DNA of 64,000 nucleotides. Source: Bacteroidota bacterium (GTDB lineage Bacteria; Bacteroidota; Bacteroidia; Bacteroidales; UBA12481). The DNA lies in contig JABHCC010000197.1 of the NCBI GenBank assembly GCA_018669475.1, forward strand, positions 52,193-116,192, given 5' to 3'. A program made the translations under genes and the position numbers. Every line of letters begins with the position of its first letter. Position 1 is the first letter of the stretch. Positions 56,591 through 64,000 of this stretch are shown one piece after another. Below the pieces are notes generated by a model. That model did not search any database. It worked only from the letters and a program-made list of their open reading frames with translations, and was not told the origin of the DNA.

Positions 56591-56606
56591 GTCGGGGTGG
56601 CAGGAT
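56591..56606 (-). other. Remnant of a tRNA 3' end: probable attachment site (left end of element)
   Basis: On the minus strand the sequence reads ATCCTGCCACCCCGAC, the T-arm and acceptor end of a tRNA, probably tRNA-Pro. No anticodon or 5' half follows to the right, where foreign DNA begins (56607 onward). A terminator lies immediately to the left. This is the pattern left by integration into a tRNA 3' end: the full tRNA should lie at the far, right end outside the window. Confidence 0.55.
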
Positions 56607-56705
56607 CTTCGATTTACACTTAGACAGCTGTAACTGATTGATTATCAATACTCAATTTTCTATTTATTGGCACCTTTTCTCCCGTATTTCTCCCGGCTAA
56701 ATCGC

Positions 56706-56728
56706 CTAAAAAGCCCGCCAGTAGCGGG
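56706..56728 (-). terminator. Terminator of the two XRE genes
   Basis: On the minus strand CCCGCTACTGGCGGG forms a 5-bp stem and is followed by CTTTTTAGG. It lies about 120 bp after the stop of the second XRE gene, the position expected for the end of that transcript. Confidence 0.6.
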
Positions 56729-56848
56729 ATGTAGAAAAAGGCCCTTTTTTCTATTGTTCGTTTTTACTTAATTACGTTAAGACAGATTGTATAATAGTTT
56801 AGTAACATTAAAAAGTGCTTGTTGCCTGATTCATAATAATACTTGTAA

Positions 56849-57181
56849 TCACAACTTCTTATTTCCATATTTTACTGTAGATTCAAGTAATGAATTGTAC
56901 TTTTCAAGTAATAAAGTGTACTTAGAACTAAGCTCCGAGTGCTTCTTTTCAAGCCGCTTCTCCTTAATTGATTGATCATTATGAAAGACACGGAAGCTCT
57001 CGAATATGTCAAATTCCAGAATCAGGCTAATCCTTTGGGCTAATTCAAAATCGATACTTTTTCGAGACTCAAGGCTGGTCACATTTTGAGGACTACAACT
57101 TAGTTTCCTTGCAAAGGCACTTTTTGTTAATCCCCTTTGTTCTCGCTGATCCCGGATAACTTCTCCCACCAATTTTGCCAT
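56849..57181 (-). CDS. XRE-family transcriptional regulator
   Basis: A 110-residue protein with an N-terminal Cro/CI-type helix-turn-helix (RDQREQRGLTKSAFARKLSCSPQNVTSLES covers about residues 10-40) and a C-terminal coiled-coil-like tail (about 70-110, LEKKHSELSSKYTLLLEKYN) for dimerisation. It starts directly after the companion XRE gene (1 bp gap), so both are in one operon. The regulator probably controls genes of the integrated element. Confidence 0.8.
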   Translation of the reverse strand: MAKLVGEVIRDQREQRGLTKSAFARKLSCSPQNVTSLESRKSIDFELAQRISLILEFDIFESFRVFHNDQSIKEKRLEKKHSELSSKYTLLLEKYNSLLESTVKYGNKKL

Positions 57182-57182
57182 G

Positions 57183-57515
57183 TCAATTCTGTTTCATGAG
57201 TTTAATAATCTCATCTTTCGCCTCAATAATTCTTTCCATCTCAGAAATGATTTTATCCTTGGTTTCATATTTGGAATTGGATCCTGTCTGACTGTAATAC
57301 ATCTCACCCTCTCCGGTCAATAGCCACCGGGCATTTAGCTCTTTATGAACCTCAAGAATATTCTGAATTGATTTTAGGCTGATGCCTGTTCTTCCGTTTA
57401 GTACCTGTGAAACAGCTGATTTGCTAATCCCCGCCCACATGGCAAGTTCTTTTCCAGCAAATCTGTTGGCTTGCATCCACTGTCTAACACGTTGATTAGT
57501 TCCGACTTCTTTCAT
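57183..57515 (-). CDS. XRE-family phage-like repressor
   Basis: A 110-residue protein with a helix-turn-helix (GKELAMWAGISKSAVSQVLNG at residues 21-41) and the trailing phrase NARWLLTGEGEM, frequent in CI-like regulators of Bacteroidota mobile elements. It is divergent from the 57661 gene; an inverted repeat (57588-57618) lies in between and may be its operator. Confidence 0.8.
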   Translation of the reverse strand: MKEVGTNQRVRQWMQANRFAGKELAMWAGISKSAVSQVLNGRTGISLKSIQNILEVHKELNARWLLTGEGEMYYSQTGSNSKYETKDKIISEMERIIEAKDEIIKLMKQN

Positions 57516-57587
57516 GTTTATAAAAATAAGTTAAGGAATGCTTGAATTACATTTAGCGGAGCACTACATTTATACTCACTTAGAGCC

Positions 57588-57618
57588 TACTTTACACTCG
57601 CTTTACGCTACTAAAGTA
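57588..57618. promoter_or_regulatory. Possible XRE operator
   Basis: TACTTTA (57588-57594) and TAAAGTA (57612-57618) are inverted, with a 17-bp spacer, in the 145-bp divergent region. Other partly similar CTTTA/TTTAC units occur nearby. Short arms make this a weak call. Confidence 0.3.
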
Positions 57619-57660
57619 CTCCAATTTCCACCTTTTACAAACCTTTTTAGGAATTATTGC

Positions 57661-57966
57661 ATGAATAACAAACAGTTAAAGAAAGTTAAACAATCTCTTC
57701 CCAGAGGTTATCGAAATTTAATTAGCAAAGAAACAGGCTTTTCAGTTTCTCACATTGATCATGTTCTTGCCGGTAGGCGATTCAATCAATCCATTGTAAA
57801 TGCAGCCATCGATTTACTAGAGAAACACTTTGATTCAATTGAAGAAAGCTCAAAAAGAATTAGTCTGGTATTGATAGACTTGGTACACCACTGGTTGAGA
57901 TTATCCATGAAAAAGGCATTTTTGATGCTGAAATATCTGAGAGTGGATCAAAATGCCATTTTCTGA
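57661..57966 (+). CDS. Small DNA-binding-like protein, C-terminus disturbed
   Basis: Residues 1-67 (MNNKQLKKVKQSLPRGYRNL, then SHIDHVLAGRRFNQSIVNAA) form a small helical, HTH-like protein typical of Bacteroidota mobile elements. After about residue 67 (SSKRI) the frame reads as noise, while the primase frame begins in another register at 57864. The original C-terminus was probably lost in the deletion that also removed the start of the primase gene. ATG 57661 follows a divergent promoter region. Confidence 0.5.
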   Translation: MNNKQLKKVKQSLPRGYRNLISKETGFSVSHIDHVLAGRRFNQSIVNAAIDLLEKHFDSIEESSKRISLVLIDLVHHWLRLSMKKAFLMLKYLRVDQNAIF

Positions 57967-58997
57967 TTTTTCTATTGAATGCTTCAAATTTTTATTGGAA
58001 GGATGCCCAAAGTCGGGAGCTCCTAACGGAAGAAATCAACGACACCGTCATGCATTTTGTTAGTAAAATGACAGCAATGGGATATTTATTACATTCATAC
58101 AAAGACCGTTCGATGTCCAAAGCAGTTATTGCTATGGATGGGAATCTATCAGAAATTGGATCCAGTCATGGCCGAACCGGAAAATCATTGTTTGGTCTGG
58201 CGGTAGAACAGGTCATTCCCTTGACCTACATAGCAGCCAAAAACAAAAAGATAACAGAGGATCCATTTTTATTTGAAGAAGTATCAGAAAAAACCGCAGT
58301 AGTTTTTTTAGATGATGTGAGGGCCAATCTGGATTTTGAATTCTTCTTTCCTCTGATCTCAGGTAAACTCACTGTGAACCAGAAGGGATCGAAAAAGTTT
58401 ACACTGTCTTCTGATCAAACCCCCAAATTACTCATATCCACCAACCACGCTATACTTGGGGAAGGCCCCAGTTTCGAAGATCGTCATGCTTTTATTGCCT
58501 TTTCAGATTTCTACAATGAGAATCACAAACCAACCGATGACTTCAACAGTGTATTTTTTGATGAGTGGGACTTTAAGCAGTGGAATCTGTTCTACAACTT
58601 TATGGCTGATTGCCTGCAGGTGTACCATAAATATGGAATAGTCAAATCACCACAAGACAAACTGGAGCTTCGACGACTAAGACAAACCATGGGTGAAGTC
58701 TTCCTGGGTTGGGCAGATGAGTACTATTCTGTTTCTGAAGAATTTGATCCATCAAAAAGTGTCTGGCCGGATGACTGTAATCTGGGTCGACGAATTTCAA
58801 AAAAAGATCTATACAATCACTTCCTGGACAACAACCCCAGGGAGAGAACCTATACTCCTATTACAAATTTCAAGAAAAAACTCAAGGCCTATGCCAAATA
58901 CAAGAGATATGCTTTTAATCCGGCAAAGCTTGGGAAAGATGATAAGGCTGGGGGGATTGAGTATGTTTGTTTGGATCGGAGAAGTAAACATGGGTAG
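57864..58997 (+). pseudogene. 5'-truncated primase/helicase (SF3/D5-like) of a mobile element
   Basis: The coding frame begins abruptly after a stop at 57861: LGTPLVEIIHEKGIFDAEIS, then the primase/helicase sequence with Walker A SSHGRTGKSLFGLAV, Walker B VVFLDDVRANLDF and LISTNHAILG. Full-length relatives are around twice as long, with an N-terminal primase region. The only candidate start inside is a TTG at 57975 (MNASNFYW). I think an internal deletion removed the N-terminus, leaving a nonfunctional gene. Confidence 0.65.
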
Positions 58998-59265
58998 TTG
59001 GAAGTGAACAAATTGATGTTAACTCTAAAATCCAACCAAAAGACTGTATAAATTATGAAGAATCAGTACCTTAGATTTCAATTATCACCAGTTGATTTGC
59101 ATAGACCTAACAAACTCTACTATATGAAAAATACCCGAGAGTTATCGTTTAGCAACTAGGTTGGCGGTCATTGAAACACAAAGGCATAAAAGCAATCCAT
59201 AGTCAAAAATTACCATAACTTAGGGCTGACAAGTGCAGAGTGTTAAAATAGAAGAAATAAAAATT

Positions 59266-60147
59266 ATGAGTACGGCAAAAATATCCATACGTTTTTTTAA
59301 CGACCGCGAAGTGCGAGCCGTTTGGGATGATAAAAATGCCAAGTGGTGGTTTAGCGTGTTGGATGTCGTAGCCGTACTTAATGACCAGGATGACTACACA
59401 AAAACCCGCAACTATTGGAAATATCTTAAAGCTAAATTGAAAAAAGAAAACAACGAGTTGGTTAGTATCACTACCCAACTGAAACTTTTAGCCAGTGACG
59501 GAAAACGATATTTAACCGATATGCTAGATCTTAACGGTATTCTTGCCTTAGGCAAAGAGTTTCCAGGAAAAAAGGCAAACCGATTTATTGAATGGTTTAC
59601 TAACAATGATGAAAGTATTGACGGAAAAAGCAAAACAAAGGCTTATGCCTTGTTTGAAAGTTCTTTTATCAATAGCATAGAAGTTGGCACGACCAAAGGT
59701 TTGCAACAAATACACGGTTATTTATTTGGTGGATTGTTTGACTTTGCGGGGCAAATCAGGCAAAAAAATATCTCAAAGGGAGGTTTTCAATTTGCCGTAT
59801 CACATTTTTTAGGCAACACATTAAAGCAAATAGAAGCGATGCCCGAAACTACATTTGACGAAATCGTAAACAAATATGTAGAGATGAACATTGCACACCC
59901 TTTTATGGAAGGCAACGGTAGAAGTTCTCGAATATGGTTGGATTTGATGCTTAAAAAAAATCTTAAAAGATGTGTTGATTGGAGTAAAATAAGCAAGCGA
60001 GATTATATGAACTCAATGATGTTAAGTCCAACAAAAAGTAGCGTTTTAAAAACACTTTTGAAAAATGCGCTCACTGCCAAAATAAACGACCGTGAAATGT
60101 TTATGAAAGGCATTGACTACTCATATTACTACGAAAAAAATGACTAA
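59266..60147 (+). CDS. BRO-N / Fic domain fusion (putative AMPylator)
   Basis: A 293-residue protein. The N-terminal domain (about 1-110) resembles BRO-N ([39 protein letters not shown]), and the C-terminal Fic domain has the intact motif [12 protein letters not shown] with the catalytic His, plus the target-binding flap around [10 protein letters not shown]. Fic enzymes transfer AMP to proteins. Such BRO-Fic fusions occur in mobile elements and can act in defence or toxicity. A GTG at 59233 is an alternative start, but ATG 59266 is preferred. It is followed by an attC-like hairpin. Confidence 0.88.
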   Translation: MSTAKISIRFFNDREVRAVWDDKNAKWWFSVLDVVAVLNDQDDYTKTRNYWKYLKAKLKKENNELVSITTQLKLLASDGKRYLTDMLDLNGILALGKEFPGKKANRFIEWFTNNDESIDGKSKTKAYALFESSFINSIEVGTTKGLQQIHGYLFGGLFDFAGQIRQKNISKGGFQFAVSHFLGNTLKQIEAMPETTFDEIVNKYVEMNIAHPFMEGNGRSSRIWLDLMLKKNLKRCVDWSKISKRDYMNSMMLSPTKSSVLKTLLKNALTAKINDREMFMKGIDYSYYYEKND

Positions 60148-60213
60148 AGAAAAATACGGAAAATTGTAGGTAGCACATAGTGATAAAACGAAAAACGTAA
60201 AGACAGAATAAGA

Positions 60214-60313
60214 ACAACGAACCGCCAACAAGAGGCTATAACCAATGGCCGTATACTTGGACACCAAAATATGACATCAAAACGGGCGGCCACAGGTCAT
60301 AGCCCGAACGTTG
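60214..60313. repeat. attC-like nested inverted repeat after the Fic gene
   Basis: Nested arms: CAACG (60214-60218)/CGTTG (60309-60313); GGCTATAACC (60234-60243)/GGTCATAGCC (60295-60304, one mismatch); TGGCCG (60246-60251)/CGGCCA (60287-60292). The loop is 35 bp. This folded shape resembles integron cassette attC recombination sites, but the strict attC core boxes are not fully met. Confidence 0.4.
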
Positions 60314-60316
60314 ATG

Positions 60317-60394
60317 AGATGATGTACATATAATTTGGGCAGACGCATATCTAAGAAAGATTTGTACAATCACTTCCTGGACAACAATGACTCT
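60317..60394 (+). pseudogene. Short remnant of a second primase/helicase copy
   Basis: About 60 bp reads LGRRISKKDLYNHFLDNN, the same residues as in the 57864 primase (58783-58838) with closely similar bases. Upstream, a patch (GATGATGTACAT...) also aligns with the primase. The rest of the copy is lost. It shows that a second primase gene once stood here, on the far side of the Fic gene. Confidence 0.65.
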
Positions 60395-60537
60395 CTATTG
60401 GTATTACCTATAAAGTCTTGATGACATTACACCAACTTGCATTTTTTTTGTAACTTTACTACACCCCCTGATTAAACCTGTTTCATTATGAGACTTATTG
60501 ATGCTTTTATTTTTCAAGGTTCCACAATATATTCACA

Positions 60538-60603
60538 ATGATTAGCCTTACAAAAGCAATCGGAGGAGTACTGCTTGCATTGACAATTTGCATGGCATGT
60601 TGA
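60538..60603 (+). CDS. Very small hydrophobic peptide ORF (uncertain)
   Basis: ATG-led frame of 21 residues, MISLTKAIGGVLLALTICMA-C, with one hydrophobic helix. It could be a stub of a lost lipoprotein or a small membrane peptide. No promoter or family is recognised. Confidence 0.2.
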   Translation: MISLTKAIGGVLLALTICMAC

Positions 60604-60650
60604 TACCTTAAGAATTGCAAGCCAGAAGCTTTCATTAGACTATTAAATGC

Positions 60651-60689
60651 CTTCTTGTCGCAAGTATTTACTATATTTGCGACAAGAAG
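60651..60689. promoter_or_regulatory. AbiEi operator and promoter
   Basis: A perfect 13-bp inverted repeat, CTTCTTGTCGCAA (60651-60663) and TTGCGACAAGAAG (60677-60689), with 13 bp between. The TATATTTG at 60672-60679 fits the TAnnTTTG -7 box and overlaps the right arm, so binding of the antitoxin would block the start site about 15 bp before the ATG at 60701. Confidence 0.75.
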
Positions 60690-60700
60690 CTAAAGTAATC

Positions 60701-61318
60701 ATGAAGGAATCACTTGAATATAAGGTGTTAAGAAAAATAAAAAAAGCCAGGGGGGGTGCGCTGTTTTTTTCTGATGATTTTGTCTCATTTGGGTCGTCTA
60801 AAGCTATACTTAAAGCACTTCAACGCTTGGTTGAAAAGGAGGAAATAGTCAGAATTTCAAGAGGCATATATTGTCGTCCCAAAATAAGCAAACTGTTGAA
60901 CGAGCCAATCTTGCCCACCGTTGATGATATTGCTAAGGCGATTGCCAAAAGAGACCGGGCCAGGATCTTGCCCACAGGCGCATATGCTCTAAATGCAATA
61001 GGTCTTTCTACTCAGGTTCCAATGAATGTAGTCTATTTGACAAATGGATCAGCGAGAAAAATCACTATTGGTAAACGTCGCATTCTATTTAAGAAAACAG
61101 CGCCGAAAAATCTGGAAGCCCAGGGAGAAATCAGTAGATTGGTTATTCAAGCCTTGAAAGAGCTCGGGCAGGGCAATGTAACACCTGGGGAAAAGGTTAA
61201 GGTGGTTGAGTTGCTGAGCAAAGAAACTCCGGATCGTCTGGAAAATGATATTCGTTTGGCTCCGGAGTGGATTCGTAAAATTATGAGATTGGCATTACAA
61301 AAAAGCAGTACAGAATGA
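60701..61318 (+). CDS. abiEi: AbiEi-like antitoxin (DUF6088 family), type IV toxin-antitoxin
   Basis: A 205-residue antitoxin. The N-terminal wHTH-like part (KESLEYKVLRKIKKARGGAL, LKALQRLVEKEEIVRISRGI) binds DNA, and the C-terminal part contains KITIGKRRILFKKTAPKNLE. The family represses its own promoter and counters the toxin by an indirect route. An upstream extension to 60647 exists, but ATG 60701 lies correctly after the operator. It overlaps the toxin gene by 4 bp (ATGA). Confidence 0.85.
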   Translation: MKESLEYKVLRKIKKARGGALFFSDDFVSFGSSKAILKALQRLVEKEEIVRISRGIYCRPKISKLLNEPILPTVDDIAKAIAKRDRARILPTGAYALNAIGLSTQVPMNVVYLTNGSARKITIGKRRILFKKTAPKNLEAQGEISRLVIQALKELGQGNVTPGEKVKVVELLSKETPDRLENDIRLAPEWIRKIMRLALQKSSTE

Positions 61319-62316
61319 CAATGCATTGGTTAGATATAGAAGACGAAGAGAAACTTGATATACTGATCAAGGCCTCTGAATCAACTGGTTTGGAACCTTA
61401 TGCCATTGAAAAGGACTGGTGGATGGTCCAAACTCTTCGGTTGATTTGGCAAATGGATGTAGCGGAACACCTGGTTTTCAAAGGAGGATCGTCCTTAAGT
61501 AAAGGTTGGGGCCTCATTGAGCGTTTCTCAGAAGACATTGATTTGGCCCTGGATCGAGAATTTCTTGGCTTTTCTGGAAGTATCAGCAGAACTCAGGTTG
61601 GGAAGCTTAGGGATGCTTCTTATGCTTATATCTCAGACAAGTTTTATCCCTTACTGATTCAGAAGTTTGAAGAAGCTGGTTTCCCCGGATTGAATATTGT
61701 AATTGCTAACCCGGAAATTGCGGATCAGGATCCATTGATTATTGACATATATTATCCATACGTTACCCAACAATCAACTTATGTTCAGCCTCGAATCCGA
61801 GTTGAGGTCGGGGGGCGTTCTCTGAGAGAACCTTTTAGCAATAGACAGTTTTCTTCTATGGTCGGGGAGCATTTTAAGGGTAAGGATTTTGCGGATGACC
61901 CCATTGAGATTCCATGTGTAAACCCTGAAAGAACCTTCTTAGAGAAATTGTTTCTTCTGCATGAGGAATTCCAAAAGCCACAGGAGAAAATTAGGGTGGA
62001 TCGATTGAGTCGCCATCTGTACGATATCGAGCGGATCTCAAATACTGGATTTGCTGAAACAGCCATGGCAGATAAAGAACTGTACCATTCAATTGTGACG
62101 CATCGGGAAAGATTTACAAGAATTGGGGGTATTGATTATACCTCTCATTTCCCCCCAAACCTTAACCCAATACCACCTAAAGGTTTGATCAAAAGTTGGG
62201 AAAAGGATTACAAAGAAATGCAGGAGCGAATGATCTATGGAGAAAGCCTTCCATTTAATAAACTCTTGGAAGTAATCGCCGGCATATCTGATCAAATCAA
62301 TCAGTTGAAATCTTAG
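61315..62316 (+). CDS. abiEii: AbiEii-like nucleotidyltransferase toxin (DUF1814)
   Basis: A 333-residue nucleotidyltransferase. The motif FKGGSSLSKGWG is followed by FSEDIDLALD, the two catalytic Asps of the AbiEii/MenT-like family, and later by PERTFLEKLFLLHEE. Such toxins inactivate tRNA or other targets and arrest growth, sometimes as abortive phage infection. ATG 61315 overlaps the antitoxin stop. Its C-terminus lies 20 bp into the IS3 remnant on the other strand. Confidence 0.88.
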   Translation: MTMHWLDIEDEEKLDILIKASESTGLEPYAIEKDWWMVQTLRLIWQMDVAEHLVFKGGSSLSKGWGLIERFSEDIDLALDREFLGFSGSISRTQVGKLRDASYAYISDKFYPLLIQKFEEAGFPGLNIVIANPEIADQDPLIIDIYYPYVTQQSTYVQPRIRVEVGGRSLREPFSNRQFSSMVGEHFKGKDFADDPIEIPCVNPERTFLEKLFLLHEEFQKPQEKIRVDRLSRHLYDIERISNTGFAETAMADKELYHSIVTHRERFTRIGGIDYTSHFPPNLNPIPPKGLIKSWEKDYKEMQERMIYGESLPFNKLLEVIAGISDQINQLKS

Positions 62317-63001
62317 AAATTATTTCAGAAAGATTATCAGGGCTTATGAAAAGTCTCTGATTCGTTTTGCATCTATTTATTCGTGTAAAAGTAATTTGCT
62401 GACTTTTACACCATCTCAAGGTATTGTTGGTAATATTCTTGCCCAGGTGGTCATAAATTCTAATGTGCCGCGGCTTTCTGTTTTTCTTTACCATGGTAGA
62501 GATTGAATCCAGTATTTTTGATTTCTCGAAAGGTTCTTGAATAATTCCCAGAATCTTTCCATTCCGATTGCGGCAAACAACCAGTGCAGCTAATGAAAAC
62601 TCTTTTGGACCTTTTGTTTCAAAGAATAATTCATCTATAAACCAAGAATTGCCCCCCTTATTGATATTCCCAACAGGATATTCTTTCTCTGAGCTCTCCT
62701 TGAACCAATCTATTCGTTTCTCTCTTAATCCCAAGCGTCTATAAGTGCGGTATACCTTACTGTAGTTCAATGAGGAGTCTGATTTGGAAAGCTGTTGGAA
62801 CAACTTGCTGAATCCCCAGGATGGGTTATTATTTGACAGGTCCACTAATAGGTTTTCTAATAGATGATCCTTTTGAAGTTTCTTCTTATATGCGAAAACA
62901 CTAGAGCTTTGATTTAATAACTGCAGGGCCTGCTGGAGACTTAGATTGTGATTGGTTCTTAAGAATTCAACCGCTTCTCTTTTCTCAGCAGGCCTTAGTG
63001 C
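62297..63001 (-). pseudogene. IS3-like transposase orfB, 3'-truncated
   Basis: Read after a -1 shift from orfA at the A8 run (63002-63009), the frame gives ALRPAEKREAVEFLRTNHNL, an HTH_21-like region and an integrase-like domain (WFIDELFFE first Asp; IYDHLG second Asp; SPDNLSE near the third, Glu). It ends about 50 residues too early, at the AbiEii gene. Loss of its left end makes the element immobile. Confidence 0.6.
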
Positions 63002-63279
63002 TTTTTTTTAATTATTGCCTTAGCTCCAGTTAGTAGCTTGGTTGACTTCTTTAAGTCCCCTTTTAATTTTCGATTCTCAGATTCCAGATCAATCATTCTA
63101 GAAATCTGATCTGCCTTCATCCCATGGAATTTCTTTTGCCAATCATAAAAGGTGGACTCTCCAATCTCATAAGCTTCACAAAGCTTCGATACGTTGGCGC
63201 CATTCTGGTGGCATTCGAGCAGATATTGAATTAGATCGGGTTCAAATTTCATTGGTCTCATAGATTCAAAAGTAAACAA
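62995..63279 (-). CDS. IS3-like transposase orfA
   Basis: A 94-residue orfA-type protein with a helix-turn-helix (NGANVSKLCEAYEIGESTFYDW starts near 28) and a leucine-zipper-like tail (LESENRKLKGDLKKSTKLL). The true start may be a downstream Met (MKFEPDL). The 3' end carries the A8 slippery run used to reach orfB. The copy seems intact, but its partner is truncated. Confidence 0.75.
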   Translation of the reverse strand: MFTFESMRPMKFEPDLIQYLLECHQNGANVSKLCEAYEIGESTFYDWQKKFHGMKADQISRMIDLESENRKLKGDLKKSTKLLTGAKAIIKKKH

Positions 63280-63397
63280 TAAACTCTAATTATAAACAAT
63301 GCTAAATATTGACAAATAAATTCAACACACCACTTGTCCTTTAATAAACGGGAGCATTTCTAAACCTTTCGGCTGTCAAACAAAAATCCGTAACTAA

Positions 63398-63568
63398 ATG
63401 AAAAAAGCTAAAATCACTAAACGAGAAATCATGGACAAAAGAATGTCAGCAAGGTTAACCAACCGCCAATATGTTATACTTGATACTTATTGTAAACAAC
63501 ACCATATAACGGTTTCGGACTTAATGCGCATCAACGTGAAGGAAATTATTAATCCAAAAACTAAATAG
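63398..63568 (+). CDS. Small ribbon-helix-helix-like protein
   Basis: A 56-residue protein, KRMSARLTNRQYVILDTYCK then HHITVSDLMRINVKEI, with the beta-helix-helix pattern of RHH regulators and mobilisation accessory proteins (MobC-like). It begins right before an HTH gene, only 2 bp away, so both are probably expressed together. Confidence 0.6.
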   Translation: MKKAKITKREIMDKRMSARLTNRQYVILDTYCKQHHITVSDLMRINVKEIINPKTK

Positions 63569-63570
63569 CA

Positions 63571-63858
63571 ATGAATGACTTTAAAGAGTTTTTAAAAGAA
63601 ATGATGGTTCCAATTATTTCAGAATCCATCCAGAAGAATATCCAAAATGGACTGTTGAATTCCAACACTCAATCATTACCGGAGTTTTTAACCCAAGATC
63701 AGGCGGCCACATACCTTGGTATTTCAAAAAGTGCCCTGTCTGCTATGACCTCCAAAAGTGAAATTGCATATCATAAAAAAGGGAGACGGAATTACTTCAA
63801 AAGAACAGACTTGAGAAATTGGCTAGAGTCGCACGAAGACGTCCACTTTCAGAAATAA
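63571..63858 (+). CDS. Helix-turn-helix (excisionase-type) protein
   Basis: A 95-residue protein whose C-terminal half holds a MerR/excisionase-like HTH: LTQDQAATYLGISKSALSAM, then HKKGRRNYFKRTDLRNWL. Members control excision or replication of mobile elements. It follows the RHH gene closely and belongs to the same accessory element. Confidence 0.85.
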   Translation: MNDFKEFLKEMMVPIISESIQKNIQNGLLNSNTQSLPEFLTQDQAATYLGISKSALSAMTSKSEIAYHKKGRRNYFKRTDLRNWLESHEDVHFQK

Positions 63859-63877
63859 GTAGATATTCCGAACAAAA

Positions 63878-63933
63878 TGAGCCACCCAAAATTGACTAAA
63901 CTGAGCCACTAAAAACGAAGCAAAGTGAGCCAC
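63878..63933. repeat. Three 24-bp-spaced TGAGCCAC repeats: likely IS21-type end
   Basis: TGAGCCAC occurs at 63878, 63902 and 63926, exactly 24 bp apart, with similar A-rich flanks. This regular arrangement resembles the multiple transposase-binding repeats at the ends of IS21-family elements. The istA gene would begin beyond the window's right edge. Confidence 0.55.
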
Positions 63934-64000
63934 CAGTTTTAGTGACTTTTCTCAACAAAGAACGCGATCCATTTCTTCTATAAATTTAGTTATTATTTTG

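Larger units (their letters stand above)
56267..56848. other. Spacer holding element boundary and terminators
   Basis: About 580 bp between the T9SS gene and the XRE gene. It contains the right copy of the 12-bp inverted repeat (56377-56388), a terminator at 56554-56579, a tRNA 3'-end remnant at 56591-56606 and a minus-strand terminator at 56706-56728. No credible gene is present. Confidence 0.6.

Noticed and set aside
56591..56606. A full tRNA gene
   Set aside because: Only the 3' end is present; there is no anticodon arm or 5' acceptor strand to the right, so it is called a remnant attachment site.

Overview
The window is chromosomal DNA of a Bacteroidota bacterium, most likely class Bacteroidia near Marinilabiliales (inference). 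The signs are two proteins with C-terminal type IX secretion (T9SS) sorting domains, a LruC-domain lipoprotein, an HU-like plus LysM pair, a CotH-family protein, AT-rich spacers, almost no Shine-Dalgarno sequences, and TAnnTTTG -7 boxes at several promoters. No rRNA, complete tRNA or CRISPR array was seen.

Positions 1-28.5 kb are mostly housekeeping: rlmB, a SemiSWEET-like protein, an ABC-F ATPase, a DUF1643 protein, an FAD reductase, rlmD, a POT-like carrier, a LruC lipoprotein, a pabB-pabC-comB operon, a DUF192 protein, a TRAP dctP-dctQ-GH20 operon without dctM, an AEC transporter, a galU / glucuronokinase-like / Gfo-Idh cluster, a response regulator, an OB-fold protein, a recA-TPR-S9 peptidase operon, bcp, and clpS-nfeD-floA closed by a strong terminator.

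Positions 28.5-36.4 kb hold a secreted CotH protein, a small lipoprotein, an SLC12-type cation/chloride carrier and a GH127-like lipoprotein gene split by an apparent one-base deletion.

Positions 36.5-52.4 kb are the most interesting part. A TetR-family gene heads a leftward operon: RND/MMPL exporter, LolA-like protein, phospholipase-A-like barrel and a second barrel. Divergent from it is a six-gene rightward operon: membrane class III nucleotide cyclase, HD hydrolase fused to a DUF5706 (Pycsar-effector-type) membrane domain, an N-terminally extended pyruvate kinase, a degenerate metallophosphatase fused to an Omp85-like barrel, a histidine phosphatase and an SdiA-regulated-type lipoprotein. 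Two near-identical palindromes overlie the -7 boxes of both divergent promoters, so one TetR protein probably controls both arms. I propose a nucleotide-signalled envelope maintenance or stress system.

Positions 52.4-56.3 kb carry two HU-like genes and a LysM gene (probably one HU-LysM gene split by a frameshift) and a T9SS-secreted repeat protein flanked by a 12-bp inverted repeat.

From about 56.59 kb to the window end lies an integrated accessory element. It begins at a remnant of a tRNA 3' end and carries two XRE regulators, a truncated primase/helicase with a second small remnant, a BRO-N/Fic gene followed by an attC-like hairpin, an AbiEi/AbiEii type IV toxin-antitoxin pair with a clear autoregulatory operator, a truncated IS3-like element, small RHH and HTH genes, and 24-bp-spaced repeats typical of an IS21-type end. 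The element's right end and integrase are outside the window.
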